A stretch of 64,000 nt of DNA from JAPHSX01 sp050298555 (GCA_050298555.1 JBNKUL010000062.1:17826-81825), one strand, 5' to 3'. Positions 51,016-59,144 are shown, counted from the first letter of the stretch. The notes: a model not told the origin generated them from the letters alone. Translations and numbers: made by a program.

Positions 51016-51792
51016 CTAGTCGCGGCGCTGCAGGTTCCTCTGCTGTAGCTGCAGGCGGTTGATATAGCGCTGGATAAAGTTCAATTTGTCATTGGGCAAA
51101 TCGACGAAGGCGCAGCCCAGCCGCTGTATCTCGCCTTTGCCTCCTGCCTGCATAAACACGCCCCTGACCTCCAGATCCACCTCTATCCCGCCGGGATGGT
51201 CGGGGAAGGAGAGGGTGCAGTCGAGCAGTTCGTTAAACGGCTCCACACTCAGTGCGTGGTCGGCATCGACCAGGGAGAGGCCACCGATACTGAGGTCTGC
51301 CAACGGCAGCTTCAGCGGCGGGCCGTCCACATCGCGAATGGTGCAGGTCAGTGGGTTCATCATCGGGGTGTTTACCCTGAAATACTCTCGCCGCTGCAGT
51401 CGCAGGATGTTATCGGGCAGCGGGGCGGCGATCACGGTCTGGCCCTGGTAGCGGGCGGTGCGCAGCTTCTCGAGGCGAAAGCGCACATCGACACCGAGGT
51501 GCTTGGAGAAGCAGTTGGTGTATTTGGAGCTCAGTAGTTTCTGGTTTTTCTTCTGGTCAGGGCCGAGCTCCAGCAGCACCAGTCCGTGATCTGACAGCAC
51601 GGTGATCACCGTGGTGATGATCTGCTCTCGGCCCTGATTGAAGTAGGCACTGACAAGTTCCGGCTTCCTGCTCAGATCGAGCAGGGTCTGGACGATCTCA
51701 GTCCGCCGCTTGAGGCGGTACTTATCGTCCGGATCGGCTCCCCCTCTCCCTTCTTCTTCTTCTGTTTCGACTGTAGGCATTGATAAAGGCAA
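51016..51792 (-). CDS. PilZ-domain protein, YcgR-like
   Basis: 258 residues. An N-terminal beta-rich YcgR/PilZN-type domain (about 25-125) is followed by a PilZ domain with both c-di-GMP motifs: RRxxxR at RREYFR (134-139) and D-x-S-x-x-G at DLSIGG (166-171). It should bind cyclic di-GMP and alter motility, adhesion or another surface function. It ends the minus-strand run dksA-gluQ-cNMP-hypothetical-PilZ, 77 bases after the previous gene. Confidence 0.85.
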   Translation of the reverse strand: MPLSMPTVETEEEEGRGGADPDDKYRLKRRTEIVQTLLDLSRKPELVSAYFNQGREQIITTVITVLSDHGLVLLELGPDQKKNQKLLSSKYTNCFSKHLGVDVRFRLEKLRTARYQGQTVIAAPLPDNILRLQRREYFRVNTPMMNPLTCTIRDVDGPPLKLPLADLSIGGLSLVDADHALSVEPFNELLDCTLSFPDHPGGIEVDLEVRGVFMQAGGKGEIQRLGCAFVDLPNDKLNFIQRYINRLQLQQRNLQRRD

Positions 51793-51869
51793 TAGTTTAC
51801 TCGTCCGTTATTAATTATTGTATTTATTGTGTGGTTATAGCTTTTTGCCCTAGTCTGCCCTAATCAGGG

Positions 51870-52307
51870 TTAGTTGAAAAGCCTTTGCCACCAGCGGCGG
51901 CGGTTGTTGGCCTGTGGTGTGGCCGCCTCTAGCTCTACCGGGGGCATGGTGGAGAGCACCCAGCCCGGCAGTACCTCGCCGAAGCCGGGACCGCAGGAGC
52001 TGCCGAGGTGGTTGGGATCGTAGATCTTGACCAGGGAGGGGGTCTCACGGTCATCCACATAGACGATGCCGCAGTAGTCCTCCTCGTGCTCGCTATGCAG
52101 CAGCTTGTCGGCCTCCTGGATGAAGGTGGCCAACTGCTCGGCGCTTACCGGCTGGCTGGGAAGGGGCTCACCTACCGCATAGACATACCAGCCCTTACCG
52201 GCCTGGCCCAGCACCGTTTCCCACAGGGTGTCGAGCTGTTCCCACTTGAGGATGTTGCTCAGATAGCCGCGGTAGGCGGCGAGAAATTCGTTGCTCTGTT
52301 CACTCAC
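51870..52307 (-). CDS. Conserved-looking hypothetical protein
   Basis: 145 residues, cytoplasmic, no membrane segment. The central part (AGKGWYVYAVGEPLPSQP, LVKIYDPNHLGSSCGPGFG, VLPGWVLSTMPP) looks like a compact alpha/beta domain; the tail is Arg/Trp-rich (NNRRRWWQRLFN). Not recognised. It lies between a cyclic-nucleotide-binding-like gene (21 bases upstream) and the PilZ gene, so a signalling role is possible but unproven. Confidence 0.6.
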   Translation of the reverse strand: MSEQSNEFLAAYRGYLSNILKWEQLDTLWETVLGQAGKGWYVYAVGEPLPSQPVSAEQLATFIQEADKLLHSEHEEDYCGIVYVDDRETPSLVKIYDPNHLGSSCGPGFGEVLPGWVLSTMPPVELEAATPQANNRRRWWQRLFN

Positions 52308-52328
52308 AAGTTATTACCTTTGATTACG

Positions 52329-52877
52329 CTACAGGTAGTCGACGAGTTGGCCGCTGGTCTGGCGCAGGCGGTGGCTGAGCTGTTGTGCTAGCCGCCAGGT
52401 CAGGTTCATCCCCTGGCGCGGGTGTGCCTTGGCCATGCGGAAGAAGTTATCACGGGTCAGCAGCAGCAGGGTGGAGTCGCGCGAGGTGACGACGCTGGCC
52501 GAGTGGGGCTGCTCGTCGATAAGCGACATCTCGCCGATGCTCTTACCGGGGCGGATTTTCGCCAGCTTTTTCTGCTCCGTGGCGCTCTTCTCCTTGATCA
52601 CCTCCAGTTCACCCTCGACCAGAAACCAGATCATGCGGTCCTGGCCACCCTCGGTGATGATGGTGGTGTTTCGAGGTGCCTGATAGGCATGGGTGTAGTG
52701 GGCGAGTATTTCGATGTCGTGGCGGCTGCTGTTGGCCAGTAGCTGCACCTTCTCCAGCATCTCACAGAGGGTATCGTGGAAGCTCTGGCCGTAGCCCAGC
52801 AGCTCCAGTTTCTCCGGCATCTCGAATGGGGCGCCCCCTCCCTGTTTCGCCTCTATCTCATCAGTCACGTCGGTCAT
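52329..52877 (-). CDS. Cyclic-nucleotide-binding-like (cupin) domain protein
   Basis: 182 residues. One cNMP-binding-type beta roll (about 60-165): VQLLANSSRHDIEILAHYTH, IITEGGQDRMIWFLVEGELE, then the phosphate-binding cassette IGEMSLIDEQPHSASVV. The Arg normally found in the cassette (RSA or RAA) is His here, so canonical cAMP or cGMP binding is doubtful. No DNA-binding domain follows; the C-terminus is helical (NLTWRLAQQLSHRLRQTS). It overlaps the end of gluQ by 17 bases. Confidence 0.8.
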   Translation of the reverse strand: MTDVTDEIEAKQGGGAPFEMPEKLELLGYGQSFHDTLCEMLEKVQLLANSSRHDIEILAHYTHAYQAPRNTTIITEGGQDRMIWFLVEGELEVIKEKSATEQKKLAKIRPGKSIGEMSLIDEQPHSASVVTSRDSTLLLLTRDNFFRMAKAHPRQGMNLTWRLAQQLSHRLRQTSGQLVDYL

Positions 52878-53853
52878 AGTTGCTCCAACCAGGTTGAATC
52901 GCGAGTTTACGGGGGATTATGTCGCTGTTCCAGTGCTCCAGCGCCCAGCGCCAGAGGTCACCGATATCGCCCTCCAGTAACTCTTTTAGCGGCCGCTGAC
53001 CGAGAAACGCCAGCCCCTGCCACAGGGCGGGGAGGGGATTTTCGTCATCCAGTGCCTGGGCGAAGGTCTGTTTGCTCAACTTCTGCCCCTGGGCATTGAC
53101 CACCACCGGCAGGTGGAGATAGCTGGGGGTAGGCAGTCCCAGGGCCTGTTGCAGGGCGATCTGGCGCGGGGTGTTGTCGAGCAGGTCGCTGCCGCGCACC
53201 ACCTCGCTAATTCCCTGGTAGGCGTCGTCCACCACCACCGCCAGCTGATAGGCGAAGAGGCCGTCGGCGCGGCGCAGCACGAAATCGCCCACCTCACGTT
53301 CCAGCTGCTGCGAGAAATGCCCCTGACAGCGGTCGTCAAAGCCCAGCTCCTGCCCCTGTAGATGCTGGGGCAACAGCAAGCGGATGGCGTGGTGGCGGTG
53401 CTCGCCGATACCGGCGCTACGGCAGTAGCCGGGGTAGACCCAGGCGGGCAGGCCACGCTGCTGGTTTCGCTCCGCGACCTCTCTGCGGCTGCAGCCGCAA
53501 CGGTAGCTGCGACCATCGCGGCGCAGCTGTTCCAGGGTGTCAAGATAGGCCTCGTGGCGGTTGCTCTGGTAGAGCACCGGGCCGTCCCACTCGAAGCCGT
53601 AGCGCTCCAGGGTACGCAGGATAGTATCGGCGGCACCGGCTAGCTCGCGCGGCGGGTCGAGGTCCTCCATGCGTACCAGCCACTCGCCGTTACGCTGTCG
53701 TGCCTCCAGGTAGCTGCCGATGGCGGCGATCAGTGAGCCGAAGTGGAGGGGGCCGGTAGGCGAGGGGGCGAAGCGGCCACGGTAGCCGGGTTGAGACGCA
53801 AAAGAGGGGGCCGTGGCCCCCTCTTTATCAGGTGTTGCTTGAGCTGGGGCCAC
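52861..53853 (-). CDS. gluQ: Glutamyl-Q tRNA(Asp) synthetase
   Basis: 330 residues from a GTG at 53853, 5 bases after the dksA stop. It attaches glutamate to queuosine in tRNA-Asp. HIGH-type motif RFAPSPTGPLHFGSLIAA, zinc ligands in YRCGCSRREV and YPGYCRS, and a KMSKS-like QKLSKQTFA; no anticodon-binding domain, as expected. The first 22 residues (VAPAQATPDKEGATAPSFAS region) are an extension: codons 10-18 are the two arms of the hairpin at 53801-53826. No other start codon lies between the hairpin and the HIGH motif, so the hairpin must be inside the gene or translation must use a non-standard start. Confidence 0.93.
   Translation of the reverse strand: MAPAQATPDKEGATAPSFASQPGYRGRFAPSPTGPLHFGSLIAAIGSYLEARQRNGEWLVRMEDLDPPRELAGAADTILRTLERYGFEWDGPVLYQSNRHEAYLDTLEQLRRDGRSYRCGCSRREVAERNQQRGLPAWVYPGYCRSAGIGEHRHHAIRLLLPQHLQGQELGFDDRCQGHFSQQLEREVGDFVLRRADGLFAYQLAVVVDDAYQGISEVVRGSDLLDNTPRQIALQQALGLPTPSYLHLPVVVNAQGQKLSKQTFAQALDDENPLPALWQGLAFLGQRPLKELLEGDIGDLWRWALEHWNSDIIPRKLAIQPGWSNYDRRD
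53797..53826 (-). terminator. Hairpin/terminator of dksA lying inside the gluQ reading frame
   Basis: A 12-bp perfect stem AAAGAGGGGGCC/GGCCCCCTCTTT with a 2-base loop is followed on the minus strand by TTTTGCG (three of the T are in the stem). It lies 33 bases past the dksA stop. It has the form of an intrinsic terminator and also encodes residues 10-18 of GluQ. Confidence 0.65.
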
Positions 53854-53858
53854 CGGCC

Positions 53859-54422
53859 TTACACCCGCTGCTTCTCCCGGATCTCGTCCAGGGTCTTGCA
53901 GTCGATGCAGAGGTTGGCGGTGGGGCGTGCCTCCAGGCGACGTACGCCGATCTCCACGCCGCAGCTTTCGCAGTAGCCGTACTCGCCCTCGTCGATAAGG
54001 TCGAGGGACTCGGCGATCTTCTTCAGCAGCTTGCGCTCGCGGTCGCGGGTGCGCAGCTCCATCGCGAACTCCGACTCCTGGCTGGCGCGGTCATTCGGGT
54101 CGGGGAAGTTGGCCGCTTCATCCTGCATGTGGTGCATGGTGCGGTCCACCTCTTCCATCAGCTCCCTCTTCCACGCATTGAGGATGTCGCGGAAGTGGTC
54201 GGCCATGCGGGGATTCATGTACTCCTCGCCCTTCTTCTCCACATAGGGTGTGATGTGGCCGGCGCCCTCGAGAACAGCCTGGCTGCTGCGCGGCTTGGCG
54301 GCGCTCTTTTTCACAGCCTTTTTAGCCGGTGCCTTCTTGGCCGCGGCCTTCTTCGGGGCCGCCTTCTTTACGGCTTTCTTGGTCGCGGCCTTTTTCGGGG
54401 CCGCTGCTTTTTTAGCTGGCAT
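53859..54422 (-). CDS. dksA: RNA polymerase-binding transcription factor DksA with histone-H1-like N-terminal tail
   Basis: 187 residues against about 151 in E. coli. Residues 1-44 are a Lys/Ala/Pro tail (MPAKKAAAPKKAATKKAVKK and onward) like histone H1 or AlgP-type tails. The core is normal: coiled-coil tip DPNDRASQ with Asp108, Asp111 and Ala113, and a zinc finger with Cys151, Cys154, Cys172 and Cys175 (CESCG, CIDC). It binds in the RNA polymerase secondary channel and acts with ppGpp. gluQ follows directly, the enteric order. The tail may bind DNA or acidic surfaces; this is inference. Confidence 0.95.
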   Translation of the reverse strand: MPAKKAAAPKKAATKKAVKKAAPKKAAAKKAPAKKAVKKSAAKPRSSQAVLEGAGHITPYVEKKGEEYMNPRMADHFRDILNAWKRELMEEVDRTMHHMQDEAANFPDPNDRASQESEFAMELRTRDRERKLLKKIAESLDLIDEGEYGYCESCGVEIGVRRLEARPTANLCIDCKTLDEIREKQRV

Positions 54423-54575
54423 ACGCTTGGGTCTCCTGCGAAGCGTAAAAAATCAAGCGCGCATCTATATCAGATGTGGGGGAACGGTGCAACTAATGGG
54501 TCGGATCGCGAGGTGCATTTTAAATAATAGTCGGGTAGTCTACTGCGTCTTTGCAGCCAGACTAAGATTTAGACC

Positions 54576-55340
54576 ATGAGCACACTTAAAGCCCTTTTAT
54601 TCGACGTTGACGGTACCCTCGCCGATACCGAGCGGGACGGTCACCGTGTCGCCTTTAACCGCGCCTTTGCCGAGGCCGGTCTGGACTGGGAGTGGTCCGA
54701 AGAGCTTTACGGCAAGCTGCTGGCGGTGACCGGTGGTAAGGAGCGCATCCGCTACTACCTCGATAACTTCAATACCGAATTCGAGCGCCCAGCTGAGCTG
54801 GCCGACTTTATCGCCGGGCTGCACGCCTCCAAGACCAAACACTATGTGCAGATGCTCTCCGAGGGGATGATCCCGCTGCGCCCCGGCGTAAAACGCCTGA
54901 TCGAGGAGGCCCGCGCCGCCGGAATGCGTCTGGCCGTGGCCACCACCACCACCCCGGAGAATGTCTCCGCACTGGTGGAAAACGCCATGGACCCGGACGC
55001 CATGTCCTGGTTCGAGGTGATCGCCGCCGGCGACATCGTCCCGGCCAAGAAGCCCGCCCCCGACATCTACACCTGGGCGATGGAGCAGATGAACCTCAAG
55101 CCCGAGGAGTGCATCGCCTTCGAGGACTCCCACAACGGCATCCTCGCCTCGCGCGGCGCCGAGCTGACCACCATCGTGGCGGTCAACGGCTATACCGCCG
55201 ACGAGGAGTTTGACGGTGCCGCCATCGTGCTGGACCACTGGGGCGAGCCGGACCAGCCCTTTACCGTGCTTGCGGGCGATGCGGGTGATGCCACCTACCT
55301 CGACCTGGCGTTGGTGAAGCGCCTGCATGCAAACGGCTAA
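54576..55340 (+). CDS. cbbY: CbbY-type HAD sugar-phosphate phosphatase
   Basis: 254 residues. HAD motif I LLFDVDGTLADTERDGHR (Asp10, Asp12), the CbbY-typical VTGGKERIRYYL in the cap, motif II VATTTTPENV, motif III in KKPAPDIYTWAM and acidic EDSHNG. Very like proteobacterial CbbY, which dephosphorylates xylulose-1,5-bisphosphate, an inhibitor of Rubisco. This suggests a Calvin-cycle organism, but relatives (beta-phosphoglucomutase-like phosphatases) also occur without Rubisco. Divergent from dksA; overlaps the next gene by 14 bases. Confidence 0.8.
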   Translation: MSTLKALLFDVDGTLADTERDGHRVAFNRAFAEAGLDWEWSEELYGKLLAVTGGKERIRYYLDNFNTEFERPAELADFIAGLHASKTKHYVQMLSEGMIPLRPGVKRLIEEARAAGMRLAVATTTTPENVSALVENAMDPDAMSWFEVIAAGDIVPAKKPAPDIYTWAMEQMNLKPEECIAFEDSHNGILASRGAELTTIVAVNGYTADEEFDGAAIVLDHWGEPDQPFTVLAGDAGDATYLDLALVKRLHANG

Positions 55341-56505
55341 GGGATCCCCGGATCATCTCGCCCAGCGCATGGGCGAGATCGAGCCCTTCTATGTGATGGA
55401 GCTGCTGGGGCGTGCCCGCGAGCTGGAGGCGGCGGGGCGTTCCATCGTCCACATGGAGATCGGCGAGCCCGATTTCACCACCCCGCAACCTATCCTCGAT
55501 GCGGCGCAGCAGGCGCTGGCGGCGGGTAAGACCCACTATACCCCGGCCCTGGGACTGCCCGAGTTGCGCCAGGCGCTCTCCGACTTCTATCGCCAGCGTC
55601 ATGGCGTTGAGGTGGCGGCGCGGCGCATCATTATTACCCCCGGTGCCTCCGGCGCCCTGCTGCTGGCCCTCGGTGTACTGCTCAATCCCGGCGAGGAGGT
55701 GCTGCTGGCCGACCCCGGCTATCCCTGCAACCGCCACTTCGTGCGCTTTATCGAGGGCAAGGCGCGGGCCGTGGCGGTGGGGGCCGAGAGCCACTACCAG
55801 CTGACGGCACAGCAGCTGGAGGCCGAGTGGCGGGAGAACACCGTGGCGGCGATGCTTGCCACCCCCTCCAACCCCACCGGCACCCTGATCCCTGGAGATG
55901 AGCTCAGGGCGATGGAGGCGGTGGCGCGTGGCCACGGCGGGCGGCTGCTGGTCGATGAGATCTACCACGGCCTGCTCTACGGCGAGACCACCCCCACCGC
56001 GCTGGCGCTGAGCGACGAGCTGTTCCTCATCAACAGCTTCTCCAAGTACTTCTGCATGACCGGGTGGCGCCTCGGCTGGCTGGTGGTGCCCGAGGCCTAT
56101 GTGGAGGCGGTGGAGAAGCTGGCGCAGAACCTCTTCATCGCCGCGCCGACCCTGGCGCAGCACGCCGCGCTGGCGGCGTTCAGTGAGGAGACCACGGCGA
56201 TCCTGGAGGAGCGGCGGCTGGAGTTCCAGCGCCGTCGCGACTACCTGCTGCCGGCACTACGGGAGTTGGGTTTCGACATCCCCGTCACCCCCGAGGGGGC
56301 CTTCTATCTCTATGCCGACTGCAGCCGCTTTAGCGACGACAGCTACGCCTTCGCCCAGCGCCTGCTGGAACAGGCGGGGGTGGCGGTGACGCCCGGAAGG
56401 GATTTCGGCAGCAACCTTGCCGGGCAGCACCTGCGTTTTGCCTACACCACCTCGATGGAGCAGTTGCGCGAAGGGGTGGAGAGGCTGAAGCGTTTCCTTT
56501 CGTAG
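55327..56505 (+). CDS. PLP-dependent aminotransferase, class I/II
   Basis: 392 residues. Fold-type I aminotransferase with the PLP lysine Lys240 in INSFSKYFCMTGWRLGW, PLP-contact motifs GASGALLLALG, ATPSNPTGT and LVDEIYHGLLYG, and a C-terminal Arg site (FAYTTSMEQLREG). Aspartate/alanine-type family, substrate not known. It starts inside the end of cbbY, so the two are probably translated together. The stop codon lies inside the REP-like palindrome at 56502-56553. Confidence 0.85.
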   Translation: MQTAKGSPDHLAQRMGEIEPFYVMELLGRARELEAAGRSIVHMEIGEPDFTTPQPILDAAQQALAAGKTHYTPALGLPELRQALSDFYRQRHGVEVAARRIIITPGASGALLLALGVLLNPGEEVLLADPGYPCNRHFVRFIEGKARAVAVGAESHYQLTAQQLEAEWRENTVAAMLATPSNPTGTLIPGDELRAMEAVARGHGGRLLVDEIYHGLLYGETTPTALALSDELFLINSFSKYFCMTGWRLGWLVVPEAYVEAVEKLAQNLFIAAPTLAQHAALAAFSEETTAILEERRLEFQRRRDYLLPALRELGFDIPVTPEGAFYLYADCSRFSDDSYAFAQRLLEQAGVAVTPGRDFGSNLAGQHLRFAYTTSMEQLREGVERLKRFLS

Positions 56506-56553
56506 GAGCGGTGCCCTCGCCGCGAATCATTCGCGAGCAGCGCTCGCTCCTAC
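56502..56553. repeat. REP-like palindrome
   Basis: GTAGGAGCG at 56502 and its complement CGCTCCTAC at the end (56545-56553) bound a partly self-complementary stretch containing GCCGCGAAT and ATTCGCGA. The GTAGGAGCG...CCGCGAAT form is like REP elements of Pseudomonas and related bacteria. It overlaps the aminotransferase stop codon and separates it from convergent cysZ. Confidence 0.75.
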
Positions 56554-56557
56554 AACC

Positions 56558-57286
56558 TTATTCCCCTTTAAACTCCTCCACCCACAACTTCGTCGCCCCG
56601 GCCACCGCCGCCGGCATCACCAGGAAATTGACCAGGGGGATCAGGGTGGCGGCCAGGGTGGCGCCTCCGAATCCCAGTGACAGCAGCTTGTTGCGGCGCA
56701 GCAGCGCCCGCTGCTCACCAAAGCGCATATCGTGGTTACCCATCGGGTAGTCGCCGTACTCCAGCGCCAGCATCCAGGCACCGAACAGTGCCCATAGGAA
56801 CGGGGCGAGGGGGGCGATGAACCAGGAGAGGAGGAAAACCGGGATCGCCAGTACCGCCATATAGCCGAGCTTGCGCAGCTCATCGACGATCGCCCTGGGG
56901 GCCTCTTTCAGCGCCTGCGCAAGGCTACCACCGTCGGGCAGTGGCTGACCGGTAAGGTGCTTCTCCACCGCCTCGGCCAGCAGGCTGTTAAAGGGCGAGG
57001 CGACGATATTGGCAAGGATGGAGAAGGAGTAGAAGACCAGCAGCAGCGCGGTGAGGGCGAACAGCAGCCAGAACAACCACTCCAGCCACAGCAGCCAGTC
57101 GGGCAGTCCGGCCAGCCAGCCGTCCACCAGTGGGCTGAACTGGGCCGCCAGTACCCAGATCGAGGCGGTGAAGAGCAGGATATTGATCAGCAGCGGCATG
57201 GCGACGAAACGGCGCAGCCCCGGCGTATTGAGCAGGCCCAGCCCCTGAATCAGGGCGCCTGCGCCGATGAAGGGTTTATCCAGCAT
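56558..57286 (-). CDS. cysZ: CysZ-type sulfate permease
   Basis: 242 residues of the EI24/CysZ family with about four long membrane helices. Family signature: FSILANIVASPFNSLLAE (residues around 90-105) and the C-terminal MGNHDMRFGEQRALLRRNKL. CysZ takes up sulfate for cysteine synthesis. It is a single gene, convergent with the aminotransferase, across the REP element. Confidence 0.88.
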   Translation of the reverse strand: MLDKPFIGAGALIQGLGLLNTPGLRRFVAMPLLINILLFTASIWVLAAQFSPLVDGWLAGLPDWLLWLEWLFWLLFALTALLLVFYSFSILANIVASPFNSLLAEAVEKHLTGQPLPDGGSLAQALKEAPRAIVDELRKLGYMAVLAIPVFLLSWFIAPLAPFLWALFGAWMLALEYGDYPMGNHDMRFGEQRALLRRNKLLSLGFGGATLAATLIPLVNFLVMPAAVAGATKLWVEEFKGE

Positions 57287-57346
57287 GTAACTTTCCTTTT
57301 AAATTCGTAGTGTTGCGAGTGCGGGCATTGTCGCACAGATGGGGCA

Positions 57347-58558
57347 TTAGGTGGCCGCGCCGCCGCGTGCCAATAGCGCGGCACCGTAGGCCGCCTCACT
57401 GTGCGCGGCCTCCACCATTTCCACCCCCAGCAGCCGGGCGCGGATTTGTGTCCAGGCCGCATTGGCGGCACCGCCGCCGTTACTGCGTAGTGAGACCGGG
57501 TAGGGGGCGCCGAGTTCGGCAAGCTTGTCATATCCCGCCTTTTCGATTCGCGCGATCCCCTCCAGCAGCCCCTGGAAGAACAATCGATCGTCAGCGGGGC
57601 GAGGGGTGAGGCGAGGCATCAACTGCGGGTCGTTGACGGGGAAGCGCTCGCCCGGCGCGGGCAACGGCAGGTAGTCGAGGCCGGTGGGCTCCCCCGGCCT
57701 CAGTTGCCGACTCAGCTCGGCCATGCGCTGGTCGTCGAAGAGGTGGCGCAGCACCGCACCGCCGGAGTTGGAGGCGCCGCCCACCAGCCACAGCCCTCCC
57801 ATCGACGGGGGGAGGGGGTGGCTGTAGACGCCGTACTCTGGGGCAAAGACCGGTTTTTCCGCGATCACCTTCAACACCAGGGTGGAGCCGAGGGCGGTGA
57901 CCGCCTCGCCCGGCTGCGAGGCACCGGAGGCGATAAAGGCGGCGGTGGAGTCGGTGGTGCCGCTGATGATGATGAGTCCCGGTGGCAGCCCCAGCTCTAC
58001 TGCCACAGCGGGGAGAATCGGCCCAATTGGTGTACCGGCATCGACCACCTCTGGCAAGGGGGCGTCCATAAGCCCATCGGTCCAATGTCCCCGCACGGGA
58101 TCCCAGCCCAGCTTCAGGGCGTTATTGGCGTCGCATACATGGCGGTGGGTGAGGCGAAAACTCAGCCAGTCCGCCTGAGAGTGCAGTCGCGCCGCCTCTG
58201 GGTGGCGCCGCAACAACCATTGCCCACGGGGCTCGCCCTGTGCGCTGGCATCGTTGTACATCAACGCAGGGGTGATGGCTGTCCCATTCTCGTCAGCCAG
58301 CAGCACCGTGCCCGAGGTACCGTCGATGGCCAGGGAGTTGAGTTGGGCGCGGATGGGTGCGGGGAGGGCGGCGAGCAGTCTCTTGAGGGCGGTCCACCAC
58401 AGCTCTGGGTCCTGCTCGACGGCGTTACCGTTGCGCAACGGTTCAGGCAGCGGCTCGGTCGCCTCAGCCAGTATGGCACCTCTCTCGTCGATAACGCAGG
58501 CACGGCAGCCGGAGGTGCCGAAGTCGATGCCGACGAATATCGAACTTTTCTCGCCCAT
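57347..58558 (-). CDS. FGGY-family carbohydrate kinase, ribulose-kinase-like
   Basis: 403 residues, shorter than most FGGY kinases (about 500). ATP/phosphate loop VGIDFGTSGCRACVID, substrate segment ALMYNDASA, catalytic Asp203 in ISGTTDSTAAF, ADP-binding GGASNSGGAVLRHLF and C-terminal RSNGGGAANAAWTQIRA. Length and motifs, such as NNALKLGWDP, resemble the cyanobacterial and plant chloroplast kinases that act on D-ribulose, so a role in recycling ribulose to the pentose phosphate or Calvin pool is likely but unproven. Confidence 0.75.
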   Translation of the reverse strand: MGEKSSIFVGIDFGTSGCRACVIDERGAILAEATEPLPEPLRNGNAVEQDPELWWTALKRLLAALPAPIRAQLNSLAIDGTSGTVLLADENGTAITPALMYNDASAQGEPRGQWLLRRHPEAARLHSQADWLSFRLTHRHVCDANNALKLGWDPVRGHWTDGLMDAPLPEVVDAGTPIGPILPAVAVELGLPPGLIIISGTTDSTAAFIASGASQPGEAVTALGSTLVLKVIAEKPVFAPEYGVYSHPLPPSMGGLWLVGGASNSGGAVLRHLFDDQRMAELSRQLRPGEPTGLDYLPLPAPGERFPVNDPQLMPRLTPRPADDRLFFQGLLEGIARIEKAGYDKLAELGAPYPVSLRSNGGGAANAAWTQIRARLLGVEMVEAAHSEAAYGAALLARGGAAT

Positions 58559-58595
58559 TACCTACTATCTACCTATTAATCGTGGAGAAGAGATC

Positions 58596-59144
58596 ATGAT
58601 GCCGAAACTGCTTATCAATGTCGCCCTTGTTGCGCTGCTGACGGCCTGTGCGGTGCCGGTGGTAAAGGACGAGGGCTCATCGGCCTCCCGGGTGGGAGTG
58701 GGGAGCCGGTTTGTGCTGCATCAGTCGCTGACGGTGCCGGATGGCCAGGCCCGGGTATTCATTCAGGGGGGGAGGGTGATGGGCAAGATCGAACTGAACC
58801 AGTACCTGCCGCACTGTAATTTTGAAGTCGAACAGCTAAGCGACGGCAACACCACCATCGAGCCCGACACTTTTAACGTGACCGGTGTCGCCACCGGGTG
58901 GGACCGTGTGGTCGCGGCAGAGTTTCCGCTTCGCCTCGCCGCCGATACGGAGCGGTATGAGTACCGCTCACACTCACCGCTTAGCCGCACCGTGCGCCAC
59001 CGCCTGCACTCGCCGCGACAGCCCGGCGTGATGAGCCTCACCTGCCACGGCGGGTTTGACGAGCCGGCGCTGGCGGAGTATCCGAGCGTGCGGGCTATAC
59101 GTCAGGCGTTGGGGGAGTTGGTTAGCCTTGAGCTGAAATGGTAG
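58596..59144 (+). CDS. Small lipoprotein of unknown function
   Basis: 182 residues from the ATG at 58596 (a second ATG is at 58599), with GGAG upstream. Lipobox LLTAC (Cys18). The mature part is beta-rich (VGSRFVLHQSLTVPDGQARV, NQYLPHCNFEVEQL) with two later Cys, including LTCHGGFDEP. No family recognised. Divergent from the kinase gene; convergent with queF. Confidence 0.65.
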   Translation: MMPKLLINVALVALLTACAVPVVKDEGSSASRVGVGSRFVLHQSLTVPDGQARVFIQGGRVMGKIELNQYLPHCNFEVEQLSDGNTTIEPDTFNVTGVATGWDRVVAAEFPLRLAADTERYEYRSHSPLSRTVRHRLHSPRQPGVMSLTCHGGFDEPALAEYPSVRAIRQALGELVSLELKW

